NCBI GenBank assembly: GCA_025464025.1
Contig: JAODBP010000255.1
Span: 1-16,576, forward strand
Length of the DNA stretch: 16,576 nt
Direction: 5' to 3'
Origin: Actinomycetes bacterium
GTDB taxonomy: Bacteria; Actinomycetota; Acidimicrobiia; Acidimicrobiales; CADCSY01
This document shows, piece after piece, positions 6,886-14,670 of this stretch. Position 1 is the stretch's first letter; each line of letters starts with the position of its first letter. The notes beneath the pieces were generated by a model, which was not told where the DNA came from, searched no databases, and saw only the letters and a list, made by a program, of their open reading frames with translations. A program made the position numbers and the translations under genes.

Positions 6886-8328
6886 TCAGCTGGCTGAGGA
6901 CGTCGTGGTCGTGGGAACCGACGCCGGTGCCTCGACCGGGCAGAGCTCGCTGTCGGGGACGACCTCGACGCCGCTCGGCGCCTGGCCCGCCGGCGCGTAG
7001 TTGCACCACGCACCGTTGAGGTCGGTCGAGCCCTCGAAGCTGGAGAACGTCCGCTCCATGGTGGTCGTGAACACCTCCTGCACGTAGGAGACGAGCTCCT
7101 TGAGGTCCTTGGGCTGGAAGACCTCCAGCTCGGCGACCAACCCGCCGAGGAGGGTGCGGGTCGGGCTCACGTACCACTTCCCGTCGACCTTGGTGACGGC
7201 GATCCCGAACTTCGGCTGCTTGCCCTCGAACGAGAGCTTCGGCGGCTCGACTCCGTCCAGGCCGAGCCCCTTCAGGGCCTCGGCCGGGTCGGTCCCGTTG
7301 CAGATGTGCGTCGTGCCTGCTCCGTCGGTGGGCGCGAACATCGCCTGCCCCACCACGTCCAGGCAACCCCCGCCGTACTTGACGGAGAGGTCACCGGCCG
7401 TGGCCGAGAACGAACCACCTCGCAGGAACACGAGGCCGTGGTCGCCATCGGTCTCGCTGTCGAGCTCGAGGCTCGACACCACCGCCTGGAGGCCGGCGTC
7501 GGCTGCGCTCCGCTGGGCGTCGCGGAGGAACAGCCCGGCGTAGTCCTGCACGGCGCCCAGCTCGCCGGGCGGGAGCAGCTCGAGGATCCGGCGGACGTCG
7601 ATCTCGGCGCCGGCCTGGACCAGCTGGCGCACGGCCGCCTCGGGTGTGTCGGCGCCCTTCGGTGCCACCCCTGCGCCCATCTCGGCGAACGAGACGCCGG
7701 CGTCGCGGCGGGCCAGCTCGGCGATGCTGTAGCCGATCGACACGTACCAGCGGTCGCCCCGCTTCACCGTGGTGACGAAGTCGCCGCCGGTGTCGATCTC
7801 GCCGGCCATCCCCTCGGCGTCGGTCTGCTGCTCGTCCGACTCCCCCATGAGGTCGCGCACGAAGCCGCCGAGCGGCAGCTTCGACACGTCGACGCTGCCC
7901 TTCGTCGTGCCCTTCGCGGTCACCCGGGCGATGTCGTCCCGGACGACGGTGCTCTTCAGCACGAGGTCGTCGACCTGCAGGTCGACGCCGCTGACGTGGC
8001 CGAGGTCGGCGTCGTGGAGCACGTCGAGCCGGTTGAGCTGGTCGACGAGGTCGGTGACCGGCCCCTGGAGGGCGTCGCGCTCCCCCGGGTCGAGCTGCGC
8101 CAGCACGCCGAGCACGTCGCCCTGCTCGGCGGCGGCGAACATCGCCCGCACCGGGTCCTCCGGGTCGTTGGTCGAGCCGGCCAGGGAGATGGCGGCGAAC
8201 ACGCCGCCGGCCACCACGGCCAGGGCGCCAATGGCGAGGGCCACCCGCCGGTTCTTCGCCTTCGGCACCGGCGGCGCCAGGTCGACCTCGGTCGCGTCGG
8301 GTCCGTCGGGTGCGATCTCGTCAGCCAT
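6886..8328 (-). CDS. Membrane-anchored protein with two related extracytoplasmic modules
   Basis: A 480-residue protein of unknown function. A short cytosolic N-terminus with KAKNRR precedes one membrane helix (about residues 29-51), so most of the chain should lie outside the membrane. Two modules of the same design follow. Module 1 opens with DPVRAMFAAAEQGDVLGVL (58-76) and LDPGERDAL, and closes with KRGDRWYVSIGYSIAEL (189-205). Module 2 opens with TPEAAVRQLVQAGAEIDVRRI (228-248) and LLPPGELGAV, and closes with KVDGKWYVSPTRTLLGGL (380-397). The design resembles NTF2-like/DUF4878-type extracytoplasmic domains; this is inference. C322, C343, C442 and C463 could form disulfides. The C-terminus is Thr/Ser-rich. 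A good ribosome site (GGGAGG) lies six bases before the ATG, and the start overlaps the upstream gene's stop by eight bases (ATGGCTGA). Confidence 0.8.
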   Translation of the reverse strand: MADEIAPDGPDATEVDLAPPVPKAKNRRVALAIGALAVVAGGVFAAISLAGSTNDPEDPVRAMFAAAEQGDVLGVLAQLDPGERDALQGPVTDLVDQLNRLDVLHDADLGHVSGVDLQVDDLVLKSTVVRDDIARVTAKGTTKGSVDVSKLPLGGFVRDLMGESDEQQTDAEGMAGEIDTGGDFVTTVKRGDRWYVSIGYSIAELARRDAGVSFAEMGAGVAPKGADTPEAAVRQLVQAGAEIDVRRILELLPPGELGAVQDYAGLFLRDAQRSAADAGLQAVVSSLELDSETDGDHGLVFLRGGSFSATAGDLSVKYGGGCLDVVGQAMFAPTDGAGTTHICNGTDPAEALKGLGLDGVEPPKLSFEGKQPKFGIAVTKVDGKWYVSPTRTLLGGLVAELEVFQPKDLKELVSYVQEVFTTTMERTFSSFEGSTDLNGAWCNYAPAGQAPSGVEVVPDSELCPVEAPASVPTTTTSSAS

Positions 8329-8701
8329 GGGAGGCCTCCCTGCTCAGGACGAGGTGCACGCCGCACCCCACCGCCACGACGGCAGCGGCGATCGCCACCA
8401 CCGGTCCGACCTGTCGACCCCCGGACTGGCCGAGCACCACGGCCGCGGACGTTAGACCGACGAGCCCACCCGCGCACGCACAAACCCCCGCGATCCGACG
8501 TGCCCCGGCGACCGCGGCCAGGAAGGCACAGGCGGCGAGGAGCGGGAGGAGGAACACCCCGACGAAGAGGACCTGGCGAGGCGCGCCCGACACCAGGCCG
8601 ATCTCGTCGGCCACCCGGGCCAGCGCGAACCCGTCCCGGCGCACCCGGCCGCTGCGGTGCCACGGCAGCAGCGCCGAGGCGGCCACGGCGACCGAGGCCA
8701 C
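8321..8701 (-). CDS. Small hydrophobic membrane protein, function unknown
   Basis: 126 residues with four likely membrane helices: AVAASALLPW at the N-terminus, VLFVGVFLLPLLAACAFLAAV, ICGV/ACAGGL-type mid segment and VGPVVAIAAAVVAVGCGVHLVL. The first loop, HRSGRVRRDGFALARVADEIGL, carries the charge. The start is GTG 8701-8699, 16 bases after the pheT stop, with a poor ribosome site; the first helix is short with this start, and the frame stays open upstream into pheT, so the start is uncertain. Its stop overlaps the next gene's ATG by eight bases, so the two are probably translated together and may act together at the membrane. Confidence 0.7.
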   Translation of the reverse strand: MASVAVAASALLPWHRSGRVRRDGFALARVADEIGLVSGAPRQVLFVGVFLLPLLAACAFLAAVAGARRIAGVCACAGGLVGLTSAAVVLGQSGGRQVGPVVAIAAAVVAVGCGVHLVLSREASHG

Positions 8702-8717
8702 GACGGCGCCGAGCTCG

Positions 8718-11075
8718 CTAGCCGCGGAGCGTCGCAGGGTGGGCGGTCTCGACGGCGTCGATGAGCCGTTGGCGGGCGGCGCCGAGCTCGTCGTCGGTCA
8801 GGGTCCGGTCGGGTGCCTGGAAGCGCACGCGGTAGGTGAGCGACCGACGACCGGCTGCCACCGAGTCGCCCCGGTAGACGTCGAACAAGGCCACGTCGAC
8901 GAGCAGGGCCTCACCGGCCAGCTCCATGGTCCGCAGCACGGCACCGGCCGGCGTGGCGTGCTCGACCTCGAAGCTCAGGTCGACGTCGCTGGACGGGTAC
9001 CGGCTGATCGAGCGCATCTGGTCGGGCCCGTGGGGCGCCCGGAGCAGGGCGCGCAGGTCGACCTCGATCCACCCCACCCGCTCGGGCACCGAGGCCGCAT
9101 CGAGCACGGCCGGATCGATCTCGCCGACGAAGCCGACGACGTCGTCGCCCACGACCAGGCGGGCGGTGCGGGTGGGGTGCAGCCCGGGTGCCGTGGTCGC
9201 CTCCAGGCGGACGTCGCGGAGCAGCAGCCCCTCGGCCAGCACGTGCCAGACCGAGACGGCATCGGTGGCGTCACCGCCACCGAGGGCCACGGCCACGACC
9301 TCGCGCTCGTCGGGGAGCTGCTGGCCGGCCGGCGGTCGGGTGAACACGTTGCCGACCTCGAACAGCCACACCCCGAGCTCGCGGTGCGAGGCGTTGTAGG
9401 CCAGCGACCGCACCAGGCCCGGCAGCAGCGAGGTGCGCAGGCGCGACTCGTCGGCCACCAGCGGGTTGGTGACGACGACGGCCTCGGTCGGGTCGAGCCC
9501 GGCGCGGGTCAGCTCGCCCTCGGAGAGGAACGTGGTCGTCCACGCCTCCGACGCACCGGCACCGGCGAGGACCTGCCGGACCAGGCGACGGTCGCGCTGG
9601 TGGGGGTCGAGCCCGCCGGTCAGGGTCGACGTCGGCACGGTGCGCTCGATCACCGAGTAGCCGTAGGTGCGGGCCACCTCTTCGACCACGTCGATCTCGT
9701 CCGCCGAGTCAGGGCGCCAGGTCGGGATGACCACGTCGAGCTGACCCGGCTCGACGACCGAGGTGGTGAACCCGATCGGGTCGAGCAGCGCCTTGATCTG
9801 GGCATCGCCCAGGTCGGTGCCGAGCAGGGCGTTGACCCGGGCGGTGCGGACCCGCACGGGCGGGGCCGGGGGGCGGCCGGGACCCTCGTCGACGGCGGTC
9901 GCCGTGGCGACGGCGCCGCTCTCGCGGAGCAGCTCGACGAAGCGGGCCACGGCCCGGTCGATGCCACCGGAGTCGATGCCCTTCTCGAACCGCGCCGACG
10001 CCTCGGACCGGAGGGCCAGGCGCTTCGACGTCCACGAGATCGTGAGGGGGTCGAAGTCGGCCGCCTCGAGCAGCACCTCGGTGGTGGTGTCGTCGACCTC
10101 GGTCGACGCGCCGCCCATGAGGCCGGCGATGCCGATCGGCGCGTCGGTGGCGTCGCAGATGAGCAGGTCCTCGGGACCGACCGTCCGCTCCACCTCGTCG
10201 AGGGTCACGATCGTCTCGCCGTCGCGGGCCATGCGGACCTTGATGCCCCGCCCGCCCAGCTTGGCCAGGTCGTAGGCGTGGGTGGGCTGGCCCAGCTCGA
10301 GCATCACGTAGTTCGACGCGTCGACCACGTTGTTGATCGGGCGCATGCCGGCGAGCGTGAGGCGCTGCTGGACCCACGCCGGCGACGGACCGATCGTCAC
10401 GTCGCGCACGACCCGGCCGGTGAAGCGGGGACAGGCCTCGGTGTCGAGCACCTCGACGGTGACCGGGTCGGCCTCGCCCTGGGGGTCGAGCGTCGGGTCC
10501 GGCAGGCGCAGCGACACGCCCAGGCGGGCGGCCACGTCGCGGGCCACGCCGACGACCGACATGGCGTCGGGACGGTTGGCGTTGATCTCCAGCTCGATGA
10601 CCACGTCGGGCGTGATGCCCATGGCCTCGGAGAAGTCCGCGCCGAGAGGCAGCCCGTCGGGGAGCAGCATGATCCCCGAGTGGTCACCTCCCGGGAGGCC
10701 CAGCTCGTCGGATGCGCAGATCATCCCCGACGACTCGACGCCCTTCATCCTGCGGGTGCCGATCTTGAAGTCGCCGGGCAGCACGGTGCCGACGGTGGCG
10801 AACGGCACGGTGGCGCCGACGTCGAAGTTCCAGGCGCCGCAGACGACCTGGGTCGGCTCGGCCTCGCCGGTGTCGACGAGGATCCGGCGGATCTTGTCGG
10901 CGCCCTCGATGGCGTGGATCTCGAGCACCTTGGCGATGACGACGCCGGTCAGGTCCTCACCGACGGCGACGGCCGACTCGACGGGCAGCCCCAGCTCGGA
11001 CAGCACGGCCTGGAGCTGGTCGAAGGAGGCGTCGTTGGGCGCGAGCTCGCGGAGCCAGGACAGCGGGATCTTCAC
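8718..11075 (-). CDS. pheT: Phenylalanyl-tRNA synthetase beta subunit
   Basis: Beta chain of the cytosolic alpha2-beta2 synthetase that charges tRNA-Phe; it carries editing and tRNA-binding domains. 785 residues, full length. Visible domains in order: N-terminal MKIPLSWLRE; EMAP-like tRNA-binding domain about 40-150 (RRMKGVESSGMICASDELGL at 108-127); B3/B4 editing region about 205-370 with NRPDAMSVVGVARD (167-180), VVDASNYVMLELGQPTHAYD (250-269) and RSEASARFEKGID (356-368); B5 about 405-475; catalytic-like core with LRTSLLPGLVRSLAYN; and ferredoxin-fold anticodon-binding domain about 690-785 starting RYPSSDVDLSFEV. The start is GTG 11075-11073, with GGGAG eight bases upstream. It overlaps the stop of a 33-codon ORF by four bases. 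Confidence 0.97.
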   Translation of the reverse strand: MKIPLSWLRELAPNDASFDQLQAVLSELGLPVESAVAVGEDLTGVVIAKVLEIHAIEGADKIRRILVDTGEAEPTQVVCGAWNFDVGATVPFATVGTVLPGDFKIGTRRMKGVESSGMICASDELGLPGGDHSGIMLLPDGLPLGADFSEAMGITPDVVIELEINANRPDAMSVVGVARDVAARLGVSLRLPDPTLDPQGEADPVTVEVLDTEACPRFTGRVVRDVTIGPSPAWVQQRLTLAGMRPINNVVDASNYVMLELGQPTHAYDLAKLGGRGIKVRMARDGETIVTLDEVERTVGPEDLLICDATDAPIGIAGLMGGASTEVDDTTTEVLLEAADFDPLTISWTSKRLALRSEASARFEKGIDSGGIDRAVARFVELLRESGAVATATAVDEGPGRPPAPPVRVRTARVNALLGTDLGDAQIKALLDPIGFTTSVVEPGQLDVVIPTWRPDSADEIDVVEEVARTYGYSVIERTVPTSTLTGGLDPHQRDRRLVRQVLAGAGASEAWTTTFLSEGELTRAGLDPTEAVVVTNPLVADESRLRTSLLPGLVRSLAYNASHRELGVWLFEVGNVFTRPPAGQQLPDEREVVAVALGGGDATDAVSVWHVLAEGLLLRDVRLEATTAPGLHPTRTARLVVGDDVVGFVGEIDPAVLDAASVPERVGWIEVDLRALLRAPHGPDQMRSISRYPSSDVDLSFEVEHATPAGAVLRTMELAGEALLVDVALFDVYRGDSVAAGRRSLTYRVRFQAPDRTLTDDELGAARQRLIDAVETAHPATLRG

Positions 11076-11173
11076 GGCTGGATCTCCCGGGTGATGTCAG
11101 GAAGGGCCGGCGTCGGGAGCGGGTGGGCCCCGGGGGTGGCGGCAGTGGAGCGGAGCTTGCGGAGCGAGACCAT
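11072..11173 (-). CDS. Candidate 33-residue micro-ORF linking pheS and pheT
   Basis: The 97-base gap between pheS and pheT is exactly spanned by an ATG-to-TGA frame of 33 codons. Its ATG overlaps the pheS stop by one base (TGATG) and its stop overlaps the pheT start by four (GTGA). The peptide begins MVSLRKLRSTAATPGAH and ends DITREIQP; it is basic at the N-terminus and Pro-rich in the middle. About 29 of 32 sense codons after the start end in G or C, with lower GC at the second position, which is the coding pattern of this genome. It has no ribosome site of its own beyond coupling to pheS. It may be a coupling device, a regulatory peptide or chance in a GC-rich gap. Confidence 0.4.
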   Translation of the reverse strand: MVSLRKLRSTAATPGAHPLPTPALPDITREIQP

Positions 11174-12183
11174 CAGAACTGCTCCAGGAAGCGGATGTCG
11201 TTGGTCACGAGCTCGCGGATGTCGTTGATGCCGTGGCGCATGAGCGCCATGCGCTCGATGCCGAAGCCGAAGGCGAAGCCCGACCACTCCTCCGGGTCGA
11301 TGCCGACGTTGGTGAGGACGTTGGGGTGGACCATCCCGCACCCGCCCAGTTCGAGCCAACCGGTCTTGGCGCACGTCTTGCACCCGGCGCCCTTGCAGAA
11401 CACGCACGTGATGTCGTACTCGGCCGAAGGCTCGGTGAACGGGAAGTACGAGGGACGCAGGCGCGAGGCGATGTCGCCGCCGTAGTAGGCGCGGGTGAAC
11501 GACTCGAGCGTGCCGGCCAGGTCGCCGAAGGTGATGCCCCGATCGATGACGAGGCCCTCGATCTGGTGGAAGTTCGGCAGGTGGCTGGCGTCGGTCGTGT
11601 CGCGGCGGTGGGTGAGCCCCGGCATGATCGAGTAGATCGGCGGCTCCTGGTGCTCCATGACCCGGACCTGCACCGGCGACGTGTGGGTGCGGAGCAGGGT
11701 CGACTCAGGCTCGCCCAGGTCGACGTAGAGCGTGTCGTACATGTTCCGGGCCGGGTGGCCGGCCGGGAAGTTGAGCGCCTCGAAGTTGTACCAATCCGTC
11801 TCGACCACCGGGCCCTCGGCCACGGTGAAGCCCATGCCGACGAACGTGTCCTCCAACGCCTCGATCGCCTGGGTCACGAGGTGGAGGTGGCCCCGGCGGA
11901 GGTGGGGCACGACCTCGGTGAGGTCGAGCCGCTCGGCCTCGTAGCGAGCGCTCCGCTCGGCGGCCTCGAGCTCGGCCCGGCGGGCCGAGAGCGCGCCCTC
12001 GATGGCCTGGCGCTCCTCGTTGAGCAGCCGGCCCGCTTCCTGGCGCTCCTCGGGCGAGAGCCGGCCCAGCTCGGCCTTGCGGGCCGACAGGTCCGACTTC
12101 TTGCCCAGGAGCTCGGTGGTGAGCTCGGCCAAGGCGGCGCTGCTGCCGGCACCGGCGATGCGTTCTGCGATCTGGTCGTCCAT
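11173..12183 (-). CDS. pheS: Phenylalanyl-tRNA synthetase alpha subunit
   Basis: Catalytic subunit that activates phenylalanine and transfers it to tRNA-Phe together with PheT. 336 residues, normal length. The N-terminal coiled-coil tRNA-binding arm spans about 1-90. Class II core: HPARNMYDTLYV (143-154), LLRTHTSPVQVR (163-174), the motif 2 region PGLTHRRDTTDASHLPNFHQIEG (188-210) and motif 3 GFAFGFGIERMALMRHGI (302-319). A CVFC...CKTC pair (C260, C263, C268, C271) precedes GWLELGGCGMVHP, a cysteine cluster found in a known group of bacterial PheS. The usual PGRVYR of motif 2 reads PGLTHR here, a modest variation. ATG 12183-12181 with CAGGA four bases upstream; 31 bases separate it from the kinase gene. 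Confidence 0.97.
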   Translation of the reverse strand: MDDQIAERIAGAGSSAALAELTTELLGKKSDLSARKAELGRLSPEERQEAGRLLNEERQAIEGALSARRAELEAAERSARYEAERLDLTEVVPHLRRGHLHLVTQAIEALEDTFVGMGFTVAEGPVVETDWYNFEALNFPAGHPARNMYDTLYVDLGEPESTLLRTHTSPVQVRVMEHQEPPIYSIMPGLTHRRDTTDASHLPNFHQIEGLVIDRGITFGDLAGTLESFTRAYYGGDIASRLRPSYFPFTEPSAEYDITCVFCKGAGCKTCAKTGWLELGGCGMVHPNVLTNVGIDPEEWSGFAFGFGIERMALMRHGINDIRELVTNDIRFLEQF

Positions 12184-12214
12184 GGTCCTGTGTGGGGGGT
12201 CTGCGCGTTGGGAG

Positions 12215-13255
12215 CTACGACTCGTGGAGCTTCTCGAAGGCGTCGGTGGGGAGCGTAAAGGCGAACACGCTCCCCTGCCCTTCGATACTGGTGGCGGTGA
12301 GGCGCCCGCCGTGGGCCTCGACCAGCCCGCGGCTGATCCAGAGGCCGAGCCCCGAGCCGGTGGGCTTGCCGTGGTCGCGGCGGAAGAACTTGGAGAAGAC
12401 GCGGGGCAGGTCGGCCTCGGGGATGCCCTCGCCCACGTCGTGCACGGCCACCTCGACCTCGCCGTCGTGGACGACGGCGATGATCCCCATGCCCTCGGGG
12501 CTGGCGTACTTGGCCGCGTTCTCGACCAGGTTGGTGAGCACCTGCTCGACCTTGTCCGGATCGGCGTAGACGGACGGGAGGTCGTCGGGGAACACGAGCA
12601 GGCACTCGAGCCCCGGGTACTCCATCGTCAACTTGCTCACGACCGACTCGCTGAGCGTGACGAGGTCGACGAGCTGGCGGCGGAGGTGCAGGCGGCCGGT
12701 CTCCAGGCGGGAGATGTCGAGCAGCTCGGTGACCAGCCGGGTGACGCGGTCGGCGTCGTGGTGGACCTGGCCCAGCATCATCTTCTTCTGGTCGTCGGCC
12801 AGCCGGTCCCACTTGTTCAGCAGGAGCGACGTGTAGCCCTTGACCGACGTGAGCGGCGAGCGCAGCTCGTGGCTCACCGTGGAGATGATCTCGATGCCCG
12901 AGGGGGTGTGGCGACCCCGGGGGCGGGCCAGGCGGGCCACGACCACGGCCGAGGTGAGGGCGCCGTCGTCGTCGCGCCGGTAGCGGGCCGAGACCACCGC
13001 CGGCACCGTCGTCCCGTCGGCCCGGCGGATGCCGACCTCGCACTCGGGGATGCCCTTCACCGACCGCAGCGCGGTGGAAGGGTGCCAGCCGGGTTCGGCC
13101 CCGTCGACGTCGAGCAGGTCGTCGAACCGGGTGCCGACGAGGTCGCCGAGGTGACGGCCGGTGAGGCGGGCGGCGGGCTCGTTGGCCGCTTCCACCACGC
13201 GGTCGGCGCCGACGACCAGGGTCGCCACGGGAAGGTCGTCGAGCAGCTCAGCCAC
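12215..13255 (-). CDS. Cytosolic PAS-domain sensor histidine kinase
   Basis: 346 residues, no signal peptide or membrane helix, so a soluble sensor. An N-terminal PAS domain (about 1-110; PVATLVVGADRVVEAANEPAARLTG near its start) is followed by a HisKA dimerisation domain with the H-box STVSHELRSPLTSVKGY (H129 predicted to be phosphorylated). The HATPase_c domain has N-box NLVENAAKYAS (242-252), G1 DVGEGIP (273-279), F-box FSKFF (287-291) and G2 GSGLGLWISRGL (300-311). All catalytic boxes look intact. No response regulator lies in the window, so it is an orphan here. It starts with GTG 13255-13253 and overlaps the SpoU methyltransferase stop by eight bases (GTGGCTGA), which ties it to the translation-gene operon. 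The ligand sensed by PAS cannot be predicted. Confidence 0.93.
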   Translation of the reverse strand: MAELLDDLPVATLVVGADRVVEAANEPAARLTGRHLGDLVGTRFDDLLDVDGAEPGWHPSTALRSVKGIPECEVGIRRADGTTVPAVVSARYRRDDDGALTSAVVVARLARPRGRHTPSGIEIISTVSHELRSPLTSVKGYTSLLLNKWDRLADDQKKMMLGQVHHDADRVTRLVTELLDISRLETGRLHLRRQLVDLVTLSESVVSKLTMEYPGLECLLVFPDDLPSVYADPDKVEQVLTNLVENAAKYASPEGMGIIAVVHDGEVEVAVHDVGEGIPEADLPRVFSKFFRRDHGKPTGSGLGLWISRGLVEAHGGRLTATSIEGQGSVFAFTLPTDAFEKLHES

Positions 13256-14039
13256 GGCGCTCCTGCACTTCCCTGCGTTGGCGGGCCACTTCGAAGCACA
13301 GCACGGCCGTGGCCATGCCCACGTTGAGCGACTCGCTGCGCCCGGCCATCGGGATCGTGAGGTGGCCGTCGAGCACGGCGTCGACCTCGGCGGGCAGGCC
13401 GTGGGCCTCGTTGCCGAGCACCAGGGCGACGGGGACGGTCAGGTCGGCGTCGTCGAGCGGCTCGCCCGAGCGGGCGACCGTGCCGAGGCGGCGGAGCCCG
13501 CGCCTTCCCAGCTCGTCGAGGACCTCCACGGCGTCTCCCCCGTTCACCACCGGCACGTGGAACAACGAACCGGCCGAGGCCCGCACCGCCTTGGGGTTGG
13601 ACACGTCGACCGACGCGCCGGCGAAGACTACCGCCCCGGCCCCGGCGGCCTCGGCCGAGCGGAGGATCGTGCCGGCGTTGCCCGGGTCCTGGAGGTCGAC
13701 GCACACGACCACGAACGTGGCGTCGATGGCGGCGAGCGGCACGTCGACCGACCGGCAGATGGCCAGCACGGGCTGGGGCGTGACGGTGTCGGCCACCCGC
13801 TCGAGCACGCCCCGCTGGAGGGCGTGGACCGGGACGTCGGTGGGCGGGAGGTCGAGCTCGACGCCATCGGCGACGTAGATCGCCTCCAAGGGTGCGCCGG
13901 CGGCGATGGCTTCGGCCACCAGCTTCGGGCCCTCGACGACGAAGGCCCGTTCCGAGGCGCGGTCGCTCCGGCGGCGCAGGAGCCGCCGGAGCCGTTCGAC
14001 CTCGGGATGCCGGGCACCCAGGGCGCTCGGCGGGACCAC
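13248..14039 (-). CDS. SpoU/TrmH-family RNA 2'-O-methyltransferase
   Basis: S-adenosylmethionine-dependent methylation of a ribose in rRNA or tRNA, using the knotted SPOUT fold. 263 residues. An N-terminal substrate-binding domain has FVVEGPKLVAEAI (33-45). The SPOUT motifs follow: motif 1 DLQDPGNAGTILRSAEAAG (115-133), ASAGSLFHVPV (154-164), motif 2 VALVLGNEAHGLP (204-216) and motif 3 IPMAGRSESLNVGMATAV (229-246). The start is GTG 14039-14037, five bases after the rplT stop; the frame is open upstream but only overlaps rplT. Position after infC-rpmI-rplT is common for TsnR/RlmB-like 23S rRNA enzymes; the exact target nucleotide is not determinable here, so no symbol is given. Confidence 0.92.
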   Translation of the reverse strand: MVPPSALGARHPEVERLRRLLRRRSDRASERAFVVEGPKLVAEAIAAGAPLEAIYVADGVELDLPPTDVPVHALQRGVLERVADTVTPQPVLAICRSVDVPLAAIDATFVVVCVDLQDPGNAGTILRSAEAAGAGAVVFAGASVDVSNPKAVRASAGSLFHVPVVNGGDAVEVLDELGRRGLRRLGTVARSGEPLDDADLTVPVALVLGNEAHGLPAEVDAVLDGHLTIPMAGRSESLNVGMATAVLCFEVARQRREVQERRG

Positions 14040-14044
14040 GGCGC

Positions 14045-14419
14045 TCAGGCCGAGGCGGGCGCCGACGGCGAGGCGTCGGACGCGAGCTTCACCAGGGCGG
14101 CGAAGGCGTTGCTGTCGGTGACGGCGAGGTCGGCCAGCATCTTGCGGTCGACCTCGATCTCGGCGGCCTTGAGGCCGGCGATGAACCGGCTGTAGCTCAT
14201 GCCGTTCTGGCGGCACGCGGCGTTGATGCGCTGGATCCAGAGCTTGCGCATGTCGCCCTTGCGGGCCCGCCGGTCGCGGAACGCGTAGTTGCCGGCGTGC
14301 ATGACGGATTCGTTGGCCGACTTGAACGACCGGCTCCGGTTGCCGTAGTGACCCTGCGCTTGTTCGAGGATTGCACGGCGGTGCTTCTTGCCGTGGACGG
14401 CGCGCTTGACCCTTGCCAT
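14045..14419 (-). CDS. rplT: 50S ribosomal protein L20
   Basis: Early-assembly 23S rRNA-binding protein of the large subunit, and a known translational repressor of its own operon in other bacteria. 124 residues. Hallmarks: [20 protein letters not shown] at the N-terminus, [20 protein letters not shown] (23-42), [20 protein letters not shown] (45-64) and [19 protein letters not shown] (65-83). The C-terminus has a short Ala/Ser/Pro-rich extension. An AAGGAAGGAAG purine run lies just before the ATG, an unusually strong ribosome site. It follows rpmI by 43 bases. Confidence 0.98.
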   Translation of the reverse strand: MARVKRAVHGKKHRRAILEQAQGHYGNRSRSFKSANESVMHAGNYAFRDRRARKGDMRKLWIQRINAACRQNGMSYSRFIAGLKAAEIEVDRKMLADLAVTDSNAFAALVKLASDASPSAPASA

Positions 14420-14462
14420 GGGACTTCCTTCCTTACGAGTTCAGATGACGGGAGCGCGCGAC

Positions 14463-14657
14463 CTAGAGGCCGAGCAGCTTGCGGATGTGACGGGCGTCGC
14501 CGGGGGCGGCCACGGCCTCGCGCTTGAGGCGCCGGGTGACCTTCGAGGGCTTCTTCTCCAGGATGTGGTTCATGCCCGCCTTGCGGCGCATCACCTTGCC
14601 GGTGCCCGTGATCTTGAACCGCTTGGCAGCACCTCGGTGCGTCTTCATCTTCGGCAT
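14463..14657 (-). CDS. rpmI: 50S ribosomal protein L35
   Basis: Large-subunit protein of 64 residues, the family's usual size. Signature [20 protein letters not shown] at the N-terminus, then [13 protein letters not shown] (24-36) and a basic C-terminus ending [10 protein letters not shown]. The start ATG at 14657 has GGAGA nine bases upstream, right after the infC stop; 13 bases separate them, so the two are co-transcribed. The order infC-rpmI-rplT is the classical one. Confidence 0.98.
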   Translation of the reverse strand: MPKMKTHRGAAKRFKITGTGKVMRRKAGMNHILEKKPSKVTRRLKREAVAAPGDARHIRKLLGL

Positions 14658-14670
14658 TGGCGCTGTCTCC

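Noticed and set aside
8329..8340. 12-bp palindrome GGGAGGCCTCCC before the two-module protein gene
   Set aside because: It contains the ribosome site and has no loop. With this composition a 12-bp palindrome is not surprising, so it was kept as ribosome-site evidence only.
8310..11228. A 972-codon plus-strand open frame opposite pheT
   Set aside because: pheT is full length with all domains on the other strand. The frame is a mirror of its codon bias and has His/Gly/Arg-rich low-complexity translation.
12184..12214. T-box or leader-peptide attenuator before pheS
   Set aside because: Only 31 bases separate the kinase and pheS, with no room for a T-box, and no Phe-rich leader peptide is present.
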